Assembly: GCA_900757495.1 (NCBI GenBank)
Contig: CAAENX010000023.1
Location: 62,001 to 126,000 of the forward strand
Origin: an uncultured Collinsella sp.
Lineage (GTDB): Bacteria; Actinomycetota; Coriobacteriia; Coriobacteriales; Coriobacteriaceae
Length of the DNA stretch: 64,000 bases
Direction of reading: 5' to 3'
Below, piece by piece: positions 26,982 to 35,632 of the stretch. The notes under the pieces were generated by a model. The model had not been told where the DNA came from and ran no database searches. It saw only the letters and a program-made list of their open reading frames with translations. Numbering within the stretch: the first letter of the stretch is position 1; the number at the start of each line of letters is the position of its first letter. Made by a program: the position numbers and the translations under genes.

Positions 26982-27039
26982 GTCATTGGGGACAGACATA
27001 AATGAGTGGTCATTGGGGACGTTCTTAAATGACTACTCA
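26982..27039. repeat. Two tandem TCATTGGGGAC palindromes
   Basis: GTCATTGGGGACAGACATAA followed by ATGAGTG, then GTCATTGGGGACGTTCTTAA followed by ATGACTACTCA. Each unit is a short hairpin; together they form a composite. Confidence 0.7.
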
Positions 27040-27173
27040 GGATGAGCGTCCAAAAATCCGCGCTCGTTCGATTGGCGCATGTCTACGCAGCGTAGGTTGT
27101 CGAGCCTGGCCTTCAAATGGATACTGACTGTCGAACCGGTTCACTCCATTTCTTCAATTTGATTGGACAGCCC

Positions 27174-27794
27174 ATGAACCAGACACGGCAAACCAATGCT
27201 TCCCATACTTTTTTGGCAGCGCATGCCATCAAGCAGCTGCGCGAAGAGCGCGGCCTCACCCAGCGCGCCCTGGCGGAAAGCCTTGGCGTGACCGATAAAG
27301 CCGTCAGCAAATGGGAATCCGGCCGCGGCCTTCCCGACATTTCCCTCGTTGAGCCTTTGGCCCAGAGACTCGGCATAAGCGTGGCTGAGCTTTTGGCTGG
27401 TGACATTCGGGCCAACGCCAACCGTGCAGGCAATATGCTCAAAGGCGTCTTTTACGTTTGCCCTATCTGCGGAAACGTTGTGCACGCGCTCGGAGAAGGC
27501 AGCTTTAGCTGCTGTGGCTCCACGATGTTTCCCCAGGAGGCCGAAGAGCCGGACGCGGACCACGCCTTTTCCATCGAGCGCATCGAGGACGATTGGTACG
27601 TCACGCTCGATCATCCCATGACCAAGGATCACTACATTAGCTTTGTGGCATATGCGACTATGGATGGCATCTGCTTTAAGAAGCTCTATCCAGAGCAATC
27701 GGTGCAGCCGCGCTTCCATATTACCGGGCGCGGCAGGATATATCTTTACTGCAACCAACACGGACTCTTTACGTCGCTGACGCCTCGCAAATAA
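27174..27794 (+). CDS. XRE-family HTH protein fused to a desulfoferrodoxin (superoxide reductase) domain
   Basis: A 206-residue fusion. Residues 14-72 are an XRE/Cro helix-turn-helix (LTQRALAESLGVTDKAVSKW). Residues 93-118 match the desulforedoxin FeS4 site with Cys96, Cys99, Cys113 and Cys114 (CPICG and CCGSTM). Residues 128-200 match the superoxide reductase domain, with iron ligands His130, His147, His153, Cys193 (LYCNQHGL) and His196. The Lys next to the first His in enzymes (EKHVP) is replaced by Asp129. It may be a redox- or superoxide-sensing regulator, or a reductase with a DNA-binding tether. Start at 27174 gives the HTH N terminus; its ribosome site is weak. Confidence 0.8.
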   Translation: MNQTRQTNASHTFLAAHAIKQLREERGLTQRALAESLGVTDKAVSKWESGRGLPDISLVEPLAQRLGISVAELLAGDIRANANRAGNMLKGVFYVCPICGNVVHALGEGSFSCCGSTMFPQEAEEPDADHAFSIERIEDDWYVTLDHPMTKDHYISFVAYATMDGICFKKLYPEQSVQPRFHITGRGRIYLYCNQHGLFTSLTPRK

Positions 27795-27840
27795 CGGCTT
27801 TCTATCCGCCCTCCTCATGCGTTCCCAGGGGACCCAAAAT

Positions 27841-27904
27841 GAGCGTGGATAATCTCCCGGTTTTGGCCTGTGCGCGGGCTCAAAGTGGGAGATTATCCAC
27901 GCTC
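27841..27904. repeat. GTGGATAATCTCC palindrome, copy 2
   Basis: GAGCGTGGATAATCTCCC and GGGAGATTATCCACGCTC are perfect 18-bp arms around TTTTGGCCTG...GGGCTCAAAGT. A loose third arm GATCCACGCTCGTC follows at about 27922-27935, overlapping the RpiR gene's 3' border. Confidence 0.75.
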
Positions 27905-27937
27905 GTTAGGTTAGTGTCCGATGATCCACGCTCGTCG

Positions 27938-28792
27938 CTACTTGAGCCCGGGCAGGCGGGTGTAGGGAAACGACCGCTCTAAGAACTCAGAGCAGCGGGC
28001 GTAATCTTTGGCAAAGTAGCTGCTGTAGAGTGAATCGAGCACGTATTGCACGGCGATGTGGCTGGCGAACTGTGTGATGCGATGCGTCATGCTCTCGTGA
28101 TCGCTCACCGTGAGATAGGCGGCAAAGCCGGGGTGAATGCGGGCGCAGTGCGGTGTGCCGATGACGATGACCGGGACATGTCGACTGCTGAGGATTGGCA
28201 AGATCTCCCTGAGGTTGGGGGCAAGGCCGCTGTAGGAGATAACGATTGCCACATGGTCGGGGCCCGAGGCGAGCGCCGTACGCACCTGCGCCTCGACACT
28301 GTCGTGGCACGTTGCGCTTTTGCCGGCGGAAAGCAGGCGATCGCGGAACATTCCCGCTGGATACAGATTATGCGAGCCCGTGTAGATGTCCACGGTGCCG
28401 GCGCGCACGATAAGCTTGGCGGCCTGGTCGAGCTGTGTGGGGTCGAGCAGCTCCTGCGTTTCGGCCAAAGTGGTCTGATAGAGCCCCTCCATACGCTCCA
28501 TCACCTGCGCAGGAGTGGAGGTGGCATCGAAGGGAAAGTTGATGTCCACGTCGCGCCGGTTACCCGTCTCGGCTGCCTGACGGATGAGCTCGACCTTGAG
28601 GTCTTTGAATCCCTCGAGGCCGAGCTTTTTGCAAAAACGGTGCACGCTCGCAACGGAAACGTTGGTGCGCGCGGCAAATTCCTTAATAGAGAGCCCGCGG
28701 ACGTCTTCGCCCATGGCAAGGGCCGAGATGCCGAGCTGTTGCTCGGTAGGGGTAAGGCCCTGTGCCTCGGAAATCGTGCGTTTGATATCCAT
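27938..28792 (-). CDS. RpiR/MurR-family transcriptional regulator
   Basis: A 284-residue regulator with an N-terminal RpiR helix-turn-helix (residues 1-80; SIKEFAARTNVSVASVHRFC) and a C-terminal SIS sugar-phosphate-binding domain (about 110-260, with DIYTGSHNLYPAGMF and VIVISYSGLAPNLREIL). The family senses sugar phosphates. The ATG at 28792 has GGAG upstream. It is transcribed in the same direction as, and 43 bp downstream of, the GH106-like gene, so it may control that gene and its neighbours. Confidence 0.9.
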   Translation of the reverse strand: MDIKRTISEAQGLTPTEQQLGISALAMGEDVRGLSIKEFAARTNVSVASVHRFCKKLGLEGFKDLKVELIRQAAETGNRRDVDINFPFDATSTPAQVMERMEGLYQTTLAETQELLDPTQLDQAAKLIVRAGTVDIYTGSHNLYPAGMFRDRLLSAGKSATCHDSVEAQVRTALASGPDHVAIVISYSGLAPNLREILPILSSRHVPVIVIGTPHCARIHPGFAAYLTVSDHESMTHRITQFASHIAVQYVLDSLYSSYFAKDYARCSEFLERSFPYTRLPGLK

Positions 28793-28814
28793 GCGAACTC
28801 CCACACTCAACAAG

Positions 28815-28853
28815 CCTGCCAAAAAGGGACAGGTTTATTTTGGCAGGTTTTGC
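28815..28853. repeat. GGGACAGG palindrome (TGCCAAAA arms), copy 1
   Basis: CCTGCCAAAA, then AGGGACAGGTTTA, then TTTTGGCAGG. On the minus strand this supplies the last codons and stop of the GH106-like gene. Further copies are at 32531-32565, 47116-47156 and 47185-47221. Confidence 0.8.
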
Positions 28854-31405
28854 CCGCAAAGGGTAACGGGACCGAGGATGCCGCTCGGGGCGATGGGTTC
28901 GGTGAGGGCGAAGATGTCGGGAATCGCATGATCGAGCGTGTTGATGACGTCGACGGTGAGTTCGTGCGTGCCGGCGGCAAGCGGGTCGATGGCAAAGCGA
29001 TAGGGCGGACAGATGCGTGTGCCGAGTGGGTGTCCATCGAGCGTAAGTGTCGCGACTTCATAGACATCTCCCAGGTCGATTGCGGCATCGGCAAGGTCGT
29101 TCGCCAGCTCGAACAATGTGCGATAGCGGAACGTCCCGCATGCATCGGGGAATCGCTCGGCAGTGAGATCGCATAAGTGCTCGAGTTCCTGCGGGGCGCC
29201 AAAGGTTCCGCTGTCGGCAGGGGAGAGGGCGACGGTCCAAGGTCCGTTGATGTCGAGGGCGAGCGCATCGCTCGAGCCCATGTCCGCGCCGTCCCCGGAC
29301 TCCAGCTCGCCGTCCGTCTCCAAGGCAACGAAGCAGCTCTCGAAGGGTGCGAGCTCAAGCGTTCCGTCAAACGCAACGGGATCGGTGCCATTCAACAGGT
29401 CGAGGCGCGTGCCGCAAAGTCGCTCGCCTTGCGCGAGTTTAACTGTGCAGTCGACGCACTCGCGCGGGTGCTCGTTGACCAGCATGACGTAGGTCTCGTC
29501 GGCGTGCTCGTAGCGAAGCGCGCGCAGCCAGGGCTGGGGCGTGTCGGTGACAACCGTCTGCAGCCCAACGCTCGCCAGCACGCCCGCCATATCGGCAAGC
29601 GGAGTCGCTGCAAGTTCACCCAGTTCAACCACGCCATCCGCGTCGTAAAACGCGCCGGGCACTTCATCGACGGCGAGGACCATAACGCCCGCCGCCATCA
29701 TGCGCTTTACGGCCTGCGCCGTCGCCGAGCCAATAAATGAAGCTCCTGGCATAACAAACGCCTGGTAGCGGCAGCCGTTTACGGTAAGCATTCCATCGGC
29801 AATTGAAACCTCGTAACGGTCCTCATCCTCAAAAGCCTCGGCGGGCACAAAATCAAAGTCGATCTGCGCACGTGTGAGCTCGGCAGCCACGCGTTCGATA
29901 GGCATGGCGCCGCCGGCCCACTCGGCATCGGTGTGGTACAGGATGGCGACGGGGCGCGTGGCGCTGCCTCCCGAAAGCAGCGTGGCAGTGCGGTTCATAT
30001 AGCTCATGAGCTGGCCAAAGTGCGGCCATTGCGGATTGTTGCCGTGCGCGTAAAAGTGCGGCGGGCAGTCCCAATCGGGGAAGGGCGCCATGCTAAACGC
30101 GTGCGGCGTAAACCAGTTAATACCGCGGACGAGCATGTGGTCGGCGATCCATTTCATCTCGCGCAGGCCCTCGTGCCAACCGAAGGCGCCGAAGACCTCG
30201 GCCATGCAGCGCCCCTGCTTTTTTGGGTCGAGGCGCGCGGCCGAAGAGCCCAGCTTGGCAAGTGCGTAGGTAAAGAACTCCATGTTCCACGCGCCGTGGA
30301 AGTAGCTGTAGCGCCCGTGGTCGACGCCGGGGGCAAGCTGGTTGATGACAACGTCGATGCCCGCCATATCTTGTCCCGCGACCGCGCGGAAGTAGTGCCC
30401 GGCGCCCTGGCCCAGGCGCGTGTGGCAGCTTTTGTCCTCAATCACATGCCCGATGTGCATGACGCCGTGCTCACGGCACCAGTTGCCGATCTGCTCGTCA
30501 AAGCAGGTGCGGTAGAGTTGCGTGGCAATGTCCATGTAGGTGTGACGGACTCGGGCGCCATCTGCCTTGCGTGTCCAAAGGCCGTGTAGCTTGGTGAGCC
30601 AGTCCTCGCCAAGTGCATTGCGCAGGCGGCTGGCAAGCTCGTCCGACCAGGGTAGTGCCATATCGCCGCGTCCAATAAAGCTGCTGGTAGAAGCATCGTC
30701 GAGAGCCCTGCCCTTCTCGTTCATAAAGCCCGGCTCATCGGTAAAGAAGCCCAGGATGGTGCGGCCGAACTCGTCGCCCAGATGCGCAAACGTGGGCTCG
30801 TAGACGGCGTCGATGAGCATGCGGCACGAGGCGGCGTCGACCATGTTGATGTACTCATCGCGAAAGCCGGTTTTTTGGATGGTGACGTAGAGCTCGACGG
30901 TGGCGATGCCGTCGGGCGCGTCAAAACGCAGGCGAGCGGGGGTGCCGCCGTCGGTCTGCTCAAGAGTGATCTCAAGATTGAGCGGTGCGCCGTCGGCGTC
31001 GAAAGTCGCCGCACCCACAAAGCGCTCCGTGGGATCCATAAGATCGCCGAGCTTGATGACCGTGGACGGCTGGGGACCAACGACCATAACCGTGCGATGT
31101 TTGAGCACGGTCTTCTTAAGCGCGGGGTCAACATCCTCGCCCGCAAGCGCGCCGTTGGCGTAGCCCGTGGGGAAATGGGCGTCGTCGAGCAGCCAGACCT
31201 TCAACCCCAAGCGCTTGCACTCGCCAATGATAAAACGCAGGTCAGCCCACCAGCCGTCGCGACAAAACTCGGGATGCGTGCGCGATTCGAGGCAGACCTC
31301 GCGGATGTCCGCACCGGCAATCTGCTCCAAGTATTCGGTAATCGTCTCGTGCGCCTCGCCCTTGAGCCACAAGAACGGAAGCACATGGTTGTCGTATGCC
31401 GCCAT
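28835..31405 (-). CDS. Large glycoside hydrolase, GH106-like (alpha-L-rhamnosidase-type)
   Basis: An 856-residue protein without a signal peptide. The N-terminal TIM-barrel-like half has GFFTDEPGFMNEKG, YFHGAWNMEFFTYAL and LVRGINWFTPHAFSMAPFP, segments typical of the GH106/rhamnosidase-like group. The C-terminal part is rich in beta strands and ends in a jelly-roll-like domain (RTLFELANDLADAAIDLGD). The ATG at 31405 has AGAGGAG five bases upstream. It is divergent from the AraC regulator and next to a GH1 gene, so it probably cleaves a plant glycoside in the cytoplasm. The exact sugar is uncertain. The last four codons and stop come from a palindromic repeat. Confidence 0.65.
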   Translation of the reverse strand: MAAYDNHVLPFLWLKGEAHETITEYLEQIAGADIREVCLESRTHPEFCRDGWWADLRFIIGECKRLGLKVWLLDDAHFPTGYANGALAGEDVDPALKKTVLKHRTVMVVGPQPSTVIKLGDLMDPTERFVGAATFDADGAPLNLEITLEQTDGGTPARLRFDAPDGIATVELYVTIQKTGFRDEYINMVDAASCRMLIDAVYEPTFAHLGDEFGRTILGFFTDEPGFMNEKGRALDDASTSSFIGRGDMALPWSDELASRLRNALGEDWLTKLHGLWTRKADGARVRHTYMDIATQLYRTCFDEQIGNWCREHGVMHIGHVIEDKSCHTRLGQGAGHYFRAVAGQDMAGIDVVINQLAPGVDHGRYSYFHGAWNMEFFTYALAKLGSSAARLDPKKQGRCMAEVFGAFGWHEGLREMKWIADHMLVRGINWFTPHAFSMAPFPDWDCPPHFYAHGNNPQWPHFGQLMSYMNRTATLLSGGSATRPVAILYHTDAEWAGGAMPIERVAAELTRAQIDFDFVPAEAFEDEDRYEVSIADGMLTVNGCRYQAFVMPGASFIGSATAQAVKRMMAAGVMVLAVDEVPGAFYDADGVVELGELAATPLADMAGVLASVGLQTVVTDTPQPWLRALRYEHADETYVMLVNEHPRECVDCTVKLAQGERLCGTRLDLLNGTDPVAFDGTLELAPFESCFVALETDGELESGDGADMGSSDALALDINGPWTVALSPADSGTFGAPQELEHLCDLTAERFPDACGTFRYRTLFELANDLADAAIDLGDVYEVATLTLDGHPLGTRICPPYRFAIDPLAAGTHELTVDVINTLDHAIPDIFALTEPIAPSGILGPVTLCGQNLPK

Positions 31406-31521
31406 ATCCACTCCTCTAAAACCAACCTTTTAAATCGATTGAAGTCAGAGTACGCCGAGCGCGCCGTCCTGCTAATATCAAAACCACAGCAGAATATGAC
31501 CGAATCAACGATTGTGATGCC

Positions 31522-32529
31522 ATGGATCTTACGCATTTAGACAGCCTTCTGCTCGAGCTGACCGACAGCGAGCGTGCTTACCACGCGGGCGCCCGCTATG
31601 ACTGGAATGATGCGTTCAGCTGGGGTCATCAGCAGGGTATCGGTGAAAAACATATCCATAAAATCGGTGACCCGACGCAAGCCTTGCACCAAGAAGGCAT
31701 GCCCGAGGGCCTATCAATCGTGCGCAACTCGCGCTTCAACCCTGTACCGGAGCATGTGCACGATTATGTCGAAATCAGCTATGTCTATCGCGGGCACGCG
31801 CCGCAGGTCGTCAACGGGGAACAGCTTACGCTTGCTCAACACGAGGTGCTCTTGCTCGACGCGGCCTGTCCACATGCCGTGGGCGAGCTCGGCGAGCATG
31901 ACATTATGCTGAGCATCGTCATCTCGCGGCCGATGTTGCACCGCAGCCTAGAGCAGAGCCTCTCGCCGTCAAGCACTGTCTCGCAGTTCCTCATTAATGC
32001 CCTCAATGACGAAACCGACCACCGCGGTCATGTACATTTCCGCACGGGCAACAGCCGCCGCGTGCGCCGATATATGCAGGAGATGCTGTGCGAGCTTCTG
32101 GAGCCGACGGCGGCGAGTCCCCAGATCGTGTCGAGGCTGTTTGAGTTGCTGCTGGTTGAGCTGATGCAAAGCTATGAGGCCGCACTGTTGCAAGCGGGCA
32201 CACCTGCACTTCCCTCGGCGCAGGTTGCGGCCGCCGTGGGCTACATCGAGCGCCATGCTTGCGATTGTACGCTCGAGGACGTAGCTCGCCACCTCCATCT
32301 GAGTTCCAACTACGCAAGTGCGCTGCTCAAACGGCAGACGGGCCACACGTTTATGCAGCTCGTGCAGGAGAGCCGCCTGGCACGCGCGGCAACGCTGCTC
32401 GACGCCGGCTCCACTGCGGAAGCCGCGGCGCGCGAGGCCGGCTACGCCAACATGAGCTTCTTCTACAAAAAGTTTGCCGAGCGCTATGGCTGCACGCCGG
32501 CCGCCTACCGCCGGCGTTTGCCCAGATAA
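31522..32529 (+). CDS. AraC-family transcriptional regulator
   Basis: A 335-residue activator-type protein. The N-terminal cupin domain includes FNPVPEHVHDYVEISYVYRG, and the C-terminal double helix-turn-helix spans about 235-335 (CTLEDVARHLHLSSNYASALLKRQTG and AGYANMSFFYKKFAERYGCTPAAYR). It lies between the divergent GH106-like gene and the downstream GH1 gene, both likely targets. The stop codon is one base short of a palindromic repeat. The likely effector is a sugar bound by the cupin. Confidence 0.93.
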   Translation: MDLTHLDSLLLELTDSERAYHAGARYDWNDAFSWGHQQGIGEKHIHKIGDPTQALHQEGMPEGLSIVRNSRFNPVPEHVHDYVEISYVYRGHAPQVVNGEQLTLAQHEVLLLDAACPHAVGELGEHDIMLSIVISRPMLHRSLEQSLSPSSTVSQFLINALNDETDHRGHVHFRTGNSRRVRRYMQEMLCELLEPTAASPQIVSRLFELLLVELMQSYEAALLQAGTPALPSAQVAAAVGYIERHACDCTLEDVARHLHLSSNYASALLKRQTGHTFMQLVQESRLARAATLLDAGSTAEAAAREAGYANMSFFYKKFAERYGCTPAAYRRRLPR

Positions 32530-32530
32530 A

Positions 32531-32565
32531 ACCTGCCAAAATAAACCTGTCCCTTTTTGGCAGGT
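32531..32565. repeat. GGGACAGG palindrome (TGCCAAAA arms), copy 2
   Basis: ACCTGCCAAAATAAACCTG followed by TCCCTTTTTGGCAGGT, the reverse orientation of copy 1. It starts two bases after the AraC stop codon. Confidence 0.8.
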
Positions 32566-32701
32566 ATCAGGAAGTGTCAAGGGCGGGGTGGCGGCGGGGT
32601 GCCGCCGCGAAAAGAAGTGTCGGGTTTGGCGCGCCCGCTTCTGCCCGCCCCGTGCGCAGGCGATACTCAGCTTATCGACCCACGATGTAAAGGAGATGCT
32701 C

Positions 32702-34150
32702 ATGGCAAACATCAAGTTCCCCGAGGGTTTCTATTGGGGCGGCGCCACGGCCGCCAATCAGTTTGAGGGTGCTTGGAACGTGGACGGCCGCGGTCCTTCG
32801 GTCGACGACCATTTCTTGGGCGGCAGCTACAAGGAGCCGCGTCAGATCACGATCGACATCGACCCCGACCGCTTCTACCCCAATCATGACGGTATCGACT
32901 TCTACCATCACTACGAGGAGGATATCGCGCTGTTCGCCGAGATGGGCTTCAACATGTTCCGCATGTCCATCTCTTGGAGCCGCATCTTCCCCAACGGCGA
33001 CGATGCCGAGCCCAACGAGGCCGGCCTCGCCTTCTACGACCGCGTCTTCGACTGCCTGCGCGCTCACAATATCGAGCCGCTCGTGACCCTGTCGCACTAC
33101 GAGATGCCCTATCACCTGGTCGAGAAGTACAACGGCTGGGCGAGCCGCGAGCTCATCGGCTTCTTTGAGAAGTATTGCCAGACCGTCTTCGACCGCTATC
33201 AGGACAAGGTCAAGTTCTGGCTCACCTTCAACGAGATCAACTGCGGCACCCAGGACATGGGCAATCTCTTTGGGACCAGCATGATCCAGGGCTTTGAGGG
33301 CCCGGCTTCGGCGGTCCACACCACGCCGCAGGCCCGTATGCAGGCCCTGCATCACCAGTTCGTGGCCAGCGGCCGTGTTGTGCGCTATGCCCACGAGCAC
33401 TACCCGCAGTTTAAGATGGGCAACATGGATTGCTTCATCCTTTCCTATGCCGCCACATGCGATCCGGCCGACGTGTTCGCCACGCAGCAGGAGATGAATA
33501 CCATGAACTGGTACTGCTCCGACGTGCAGGTGCGCGGCAAGTATCCGTTCTACGCCAAGCGCTTTTGGACCGAGAATGACGTTGAGCTCGTGATGGAGGA
33601 CGGCGACCTGCAGGATATCGCCGACGGCAAGGTCGATTTCTACACCTTTAGCTACTACATGTCCGGCACCGTGGGCACCCACAAGGATCACGAGATGACC
33701 GAGGGCAACATGACCTTTGGCGGCAAGAATCCCTATCTGGAGTCCACCGACTGGGGCTGGCAGATCGATCCGCTGGGTCTGCGCATCGCCCTCAACGAGA
33801 TTTACGCCCGCTACGAGATTCCGCTGATGGTGGTCGAGAACGGCATGGGCGCTTACGATGAGGTCGAGGAGGACGGCTCCATCCACGACCCGTACCGCAT
33901 CGCCTATCTGCAGAGCCACATCAAGGCCATGGGCGAGGCCATCGCCGACGGCGTTGACCTGATTGCCTACACCTGGTGGGGTCCCATCGACCTGGTTTCC
34001 GCCGGCACTGGTGAGATGCGCAAGCGCTACGGCTTCATCCACGTCGATAAGTACGACGACGGCACCGGTACCTACGAGCGCCGCCGCAAGGACAGCTTCT
34101 TCGCATATCAGAAGATCATCAAGTCCAACGGTACCGAGGGTCTGGATTAA
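32702..34150 (+). CDS. 6-phospho-beta-glucosidase, GH1 (second)
   Basis: A 482-residue GH1 enzyme. FYWGGATAANQFEGAW starts the barrel; the acid/base Glu is at about residue 178 (LTFNEIN) and the nucleophile at about 379 (VVENGMG). The C-terminal YGFIHVDKYDDGTGTYERR segment is typical of phospho-glucosidases. AAGGAG lies six bases before the ATG. It is a paralogue of the enzyme at 14.4 kb, sharing long identical stretches by eye, and precedes the EIIA gene. It presumably hydrolyses phosphorylated glycosides from PTS uptake. Confidence 0.93.
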   Translation: MANIKFPEGFYWGGATAANQFEGAWNVDGRGPSVDDHFLGGSYKEPRQITIDIDPDRFYPNHDGIDFYHHYEEDIALFAEMGFNMFRMSISWSRIFPNGDDAEPNEAGLAFYDRVFDCLRAHNIEPLVTLSHYEMPYHLVEKYNGWASRELIGFFEKYCQTVFDRYQDKVKFWLTFNEINCGTQDMGNLFGTSMIQGFEGPASAVHTTPQARMQALHHQFVASGRVVRYAHEHYPQFKMGNMDCFILSYAATCDPADVFATQQEMNTMNWYCSDVQVRGKYPFYAKRFWTENDVELVMEDGDLQDIADGKVDFYTFSYYMSGTVGTHKDHEMTEGNMTFGGKNPYLESTDWGWQIDPLGLRIALNEIYARYEIPLMVVENGMGAYDEVEEDGSIHDPYRIAYLQSHIKAMGEAIADGVDLIAYTWWGPIDLVSAGTGEMRKRYGFIHVDKYDDGTGTYERRRKDSFFAYQKIIKSNGTEGLD

Positions 34151-34223
34151 TCGACAATATGAGTGCCGCTGGGGAAAAGGTTTTGGGAAGGGCTTGGAAG
34201 GGCTTGCGATTCGAACCCTCACC

Positions 34224-34252
34224 TTAGTATTTTGGCCATTTGGCACTATAAT
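34224..34252 (+). promoter_or_regulatory. Promoter of the EIIA gene
   Basis: A perfect TATAAT at 34247-34252 with a weak TTAGTA at 34224-34229 (17-bp spacer), 50 bases before the EIIA start. This suggests the EIIA has its own promoter in addition to any read-through from the GH1 gene. Confidence 0.5.
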
Positions 34253-34301
34253 CACCATAGGCATGCGCAAAACGTTGCGCTTAATCAAGAGGAGAAAACG
34301 T

Positions 34302-34838
34302 ATGGGTCTGTTTGACATGTTCAAGAAGAAGGCTGAGCCCGCGGCAGCTGCTGCTCCGGCCTCCATCTCTGCTTCTGCCGGCGCCGACGTGCTGTGCTCG
34401 CCCGTCAAGGGCAAGGTCATCAAGATGGCCGACGTGCCCGATCCCGTCTTTGGTGGCGAGGTTCTGGGCAAGGGCTGCGCCGTGTGGCCCGAGGACGACC
34501 TGGTCTACGCTCCCTGCGACGGCAAGGTGACCGTCACCATGGGTCACGCCGTGGGCCTGCAGTCCGATAGCGGCATCGAGGTTCTGGTGCACGTTGGCGT
34601 CGATACCGTCAACATGAACGGTGACGGCTTCGAGGGCTTCGTCAAGGCCGACGACGTCGTGAAGGCCGGTCAGCCCTTGCTCAAGATCGACCGCGCCAAG
34701 ATCGCTGCCGCCGGTTACAAGGACTGCGTCGTCGTGGCCGTGTCCAATACCGCCGAGTTTGCCGACGTCGAGCTCGCCGTCGAGGCCGAGTCTGCCGTTG
34801 CCGCCGGCGATGCCATCGTCAAGGTCGTCCGCAAGTAA
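34302..34838 (+). CDS. PTS EIIA component, glucose (Crr) family, stand-alone
   Basis: A 178-residue soluble EIIA. The phosphorylated His is His97 in EVLVHVGVDTVN, with the assisting His82 in MGHAVGLQ. A short Ala-rich N-terminal tail (residues 10-28) precedes the domain, as if it were once a linker. AAGAGGAG precedes the ATG. Both EIIBC permeases in this window lack EIIA and belong to the same PTS superfamily, so this protein can plausibly serve both. It could also act as a regulator of other systems, as Crr does in enterics. Confidence 0.92.
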   Translation: MGLFDMFKKKAEPAAAAAPASISASAGADVLCSPVKGKVIKMADVPDPVFGGEVLGKGCAVWPEDDLVYAPCDGKVTVTMGHAVGLQSDSGIEVLVHVGVDTVNMNGDGFEGFVKADDVVKAGQPLLKIDRAKIAAAGYKDCVVVAVSNTAEFADVELAVEAESAVAAGDAIVKVVRK

Positions 34839-34861
34839 GCTGCGGCATCCAAAGGGTGTGC

Positions 34862-34890
34862 AAGGGTGGTCGGGTTATCCGGCCGCCCTT
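34862..34890 (+). terminator. Intrinsic terminator after the EIIA gene
   Basis: AAGGGTGGTCGG pairs imperfectly with CCGGCCGCCCTT across a GTTAT loop, followed by TTTTT. Confidence 0.7.
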
Positions 34891-35073
34891 TTTTATTACA
34901 ATGCGGCGGAACGTTTTATTGCGCGTTGGGCGGACCGGTAAACCGTTCGGACGTTAAATCGAGCCGACTGCGCTTTTGCTTTGCCAGGGGTATTCGTTAG
35001 CTGCTAGTATGGCCTTATTGTTACGACGTGCACCGTGTTGGGAAGCGCGGTGCCGCTTGTTGGGAGGAATGTC

Positions 35074-35631
35074 ATGAAGAAAAAGCTGCTGCTTGCGCCC
35101 CTGATGGCTGTTCTGGTCGCGTGCGTGGTTGTGCTTTCCGGCTGCGGAGGTCCTTCGGTTGAGGAGCTCATTACCGAGGATCTTACGACGCAGTTTGACG
35201 AAGTCAAGAACGGTGGCGACGACTTCCTCGCCGGCCTGGAAGAGGCCTCGGGCGACGAGTTTGAGCAGCTGGGCATCGATCCCAAGGAGTACGCCAAGAG
35301 CTATCTCGAGGGCTTTGACTACAAGATCGGCGACGTGACGGTCGACGAGGACAAGGGCACCGCGACTGCCGAGGTCACCATTACCTGCAAGTCCATGAAC
35401 CAGATCGTTGAGGATTTTGCCACCCAGTACCAGGAGAAGGTCGCCGCGCTCGATTCGATGCCTTCCGATGATGAGCTGTACAAGATGGCCGGTCAGGTTA
35501 TGGTCGATGTGACCAAGGCTGCTAAGACCAAGGACACCAAGGTCACCTTCAAGTACTCCTGCAATGACGACGGCGAGTGGTCTGCCGACGATTCCGCAAC
35601 CAACGAGATGATGAATGCCATGATGAGCTAG
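35074..35631 (+). CDS. Small secreted lipoprotein of unknown function
   Basis: A 185-residue protein with a lipoprotein signal peptide: a KKK start, a hydrophobic stretch, and a lipobox LSGC with Cys24 as the lipidated residue. The mature part is acidic and helix-rich at first (VEELITEDLTTQFDEVKNGG), then has a strand pattern (YKIGDVTVDEDKGTATAEVTITCK) that resembles DUF5105-type or other small cell-surface lipoproteins. GGGAGG lies ahead of the ATG at 35074. It stands alone and is followed at once by the second covarying element. No function can be assigned. Confidence 0.8.
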   Translation: MKKKLLLAPLMAVLVACVVVLSGCGGPSVEELITEDLTTQFDEVKNGGDDFLAGLEEASGDEFEQLGIDPKEYAKSYLEGFDYKIGDVTVDEDKGTATAEVTITCKSMNQIVEDFATQYQEKVAALDSMPSDDELYKMAGQVMVDVTKAAKTKDTKVTFKYSCNDDGEWSADDSATNEMMNAMMS

Positions 35632-35632
35632 G

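Noticed and set aside
32672..34471. 599-codon minus-strand frame opposite the second GH1 and EIIA genes
   Set aside because: It crosses two real genes, including the EIIA promoter, and encodes a repetitive Val/Gly/His-rich sequence.
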